DNA from: Purshia tridentata
Lineage: Eukaryota > Streptophyta > Magnoliopsida > Rosales > Rosaceae
Assembly (NCBI GenBank): GCA_003254885.1
Contig: QANT01009112.1
Coordinates: 1-21,344, forward strand
Reading direction: 5' to 3'
DNA length: 21,344 nucleotides
Below are positions 20,318 through 21,344 of the stretch, one piece after another. A program made the position numbers and the translations under genes. Numbering within the stretch: the first letter of the stretch is position 1; every line of letters starts with the position of its first letter. Under the pieces are notes generated by a model. That model was not told where the DNA came from. It saw nothing but the letters and a program-made list of their open reading frames with translations, and made no database searches.

Positions 20318-20610
20318 CTGCAACGAAGGCCAGAGCTTATTCACAATGGCCAACGGAAGCTCTGAGATTCTAGAGAGAGAGAGAAAGAGAGGTAGAAAGA
20401 GAGGAAGAAAGAGAGAGGGGTCGAAGGAGCTGCAGCGAGAGAAAGAATTGAGCAAAGGCGGAACCCAAAAAAGAAAAACTAATTTTATTAAATTTGGTTT
20501 TTTTCGATTTTCATTTCTTTTTTCTTTTTTTAATGTGAGAGGAGGTGGAGAAGGATGATATAGAAAAAACGAAAAGGGTTCGTGTCTGTGTGACTTTGCT
20601 CTTTGCTCTT
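20318..20610 (-). other. First (non-coding) exon and core promoter area of the TRAF1-like gene
   Basis: On the minus strand this is a pyrimidine-rich leader: a CTCTCTTTC... tract at about 20372-20415 appears on the plus strand as a GAGA-rich run. Upstream lies a triple CTTTGCT repeat (about 20592-20612, plus strand). Pyrimidine-rich leaders and TATA-less starts are usual for constitutive plant genes. No ATG-initiated upstream frame of note was found. The exact transcription start is unknown. Confidence 0.4.
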
Positions 20611-20640
20611 TGCTCTTCTTGTCCTCTCTCTGATCCCCCT

Positions 20641-20722
20641 CTTTTAATAAAATAAATGTAATTTTTATGGGTAATAATAATTAATAAATGTAATTATTAA
20701 ATAATAAATGTGATTATTAAAA
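20641..20722. repeat. Short AT-rich tandem repeat (AATAAATGTAATTATTAA-like)
   Basis: Three imperfect copies of [A]ATAAATGT[A/G]ATT[A/T]TTA (starting at about 20651, 20684 and 20703) lie upstream of the TRAF1-like gene. They are probably simple AT-rich slippage products without known function. Confidence 0.6.
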
Positions 20723-21344
20723 TGCAATAGTGAGAATCAAAGCATTTTGAAGTTGATAAATTAATAGAATTGATAAGCAGGAAAATGAGGGGCCATTGTA
20801 TTAGACTATTAGTATAGGGTCGATGCAAAAAGTGATTCTATGAGCTTTCTTCATTGGCCTTATACCTTGTACCTTGTGGGACCCATTTTTCTCTTGTTTA
20901 GGTTTAGGGTGTGTATTGAATAAGGGGAAGGAGCTTGGGGTCGATATTGTAAACACTTCAATAATAATGCGAGAAAGTTTGGAAGGGTTAGGCAATTTTA
21001 TTTTAAACAATAATGCTATTTTTACTATATTTTTATATCATATTTATTGTACTATTTTACGTATCATTATTGTACTGAAAGGGTATTTCCTTATTTTTAG
21101 GGTTTTTATTTTTATTTTTTAGTGTCTAATGTATGAATGCTATGTAGATTGTCACATAAGATGATATAAAATTATGATAAAAAAATATGATAAGTATAGC
21201 ATTGTTGTATTTTAAATGATGTGATTTAAAGTTATAGACATTATAAATTTTTTTATTGGCTAATTTATTAAACATGATGTAATTCAAATGTGATGTAGGT
21301 GGTGGCAGAAGAGGTCGAGGTGGATGGTAGTAAAAAATTATTAG
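20723..21344. other. AT-rich intergenic region at the right edge, no supported gene
   Basis: Upstream flank of the TRAF1-like gene. It contains a TTTAGGTTTAGGG telomere-like motif at about 20899-20911 (plant telo-box on the minus strand) and very AT-rich DNA from 21000 on. A short Gly/Arg-coding stretch at 21298-21330 is discussed as a finding. No real gene can be called. Confidence 0.5.

Noticed and set aside
20249..20455. 68-codon minus-strand frame in the leader of the TRAF1-like gene as an upstream ORF
   Set aside because: It starts at TTG and reads through a pyrimidine-rich leader and past the proposed leader splice donor.
20307..20558. 83-codon plus-strand Arg/Glu/Lys-rich frame
   Set aside because: An artefact of the GAGA-rich complement of the pyrimidine-rich leader.

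Overview
The window reads as nuclear DNA of a flowering plant, most likely a eudicot (Rosaceae is only a guess). The evidence is AT-rich intergenic DNA with long A/T tracts, small GT-AG introns, plant LTR-retrotransposon and MITE-like debris, and a plant-specific TRAF/MATH immune adaptor. There is no bacterial gene organisation: no operons, no Shine-Dalgarno sites, no CRISPR array.

Layout. At 1-291 the window opens inside a Ty1/copia-type LTR retrotransposon on the minus strand: an initiator-tRNA-Met primer-binding site, then an LTR with a tandem-repeat enhancer. At 1544-1894 and 3040-3355 lie two head-to-tail plus-strand genes for small cytosolic potato-type-I serine protease inhibitors. Each has a phase-1 intron at the same codon, so they are tandem duplicates. 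Downstream flank and promoter DNA of the same duplication unit recurs around 4371-4975 without a third gene, and a MITE-like insertion (about 3607-4326) separates it from the second gene. From about 5050 to 7950 the DNA is AT-rich with no gene I can support. At 7949-8278 (minus) is an intron-less 109-codon gene for a secreted small protein with two cysteines, with a TATA box and a pair of W-boxes upstream. About 9000-10035 is a GC-richer, transposon-like block (solo LTR or LTR fragment), and 10380-10800 is a second GC-rich block of unknown origin.

The right half (11248-20610, minus) is one complete 12-coding-exon gene for a 1135-residue protein of the Arabidopsis TRAF1a/TRAF1b (MUSE14/MUSE13) family. 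It has an N-terminal MATH domain, a central basic/coiled-coil segment, a long disordered tail, a pyrimidine-rich leader exon and an ~820-nt leader intron. All splice junctions were joined by hand and give one open frame with conserved residues across every junction. The last ~700 bases are AT-rich with no supported gene.

The genes are not an operon. Three neighbours have plausible defence roles (protease inhibitors, a W-box-associated secreted peptide, an NLR-turnover/autophagy adaptor), but a functional link is only inference. The most interesting items are the peptide precursor, the inhibitor with Cys at its predicted P1 position, the orphan duplicated promoter, and the LTR with repeated W-box cores.
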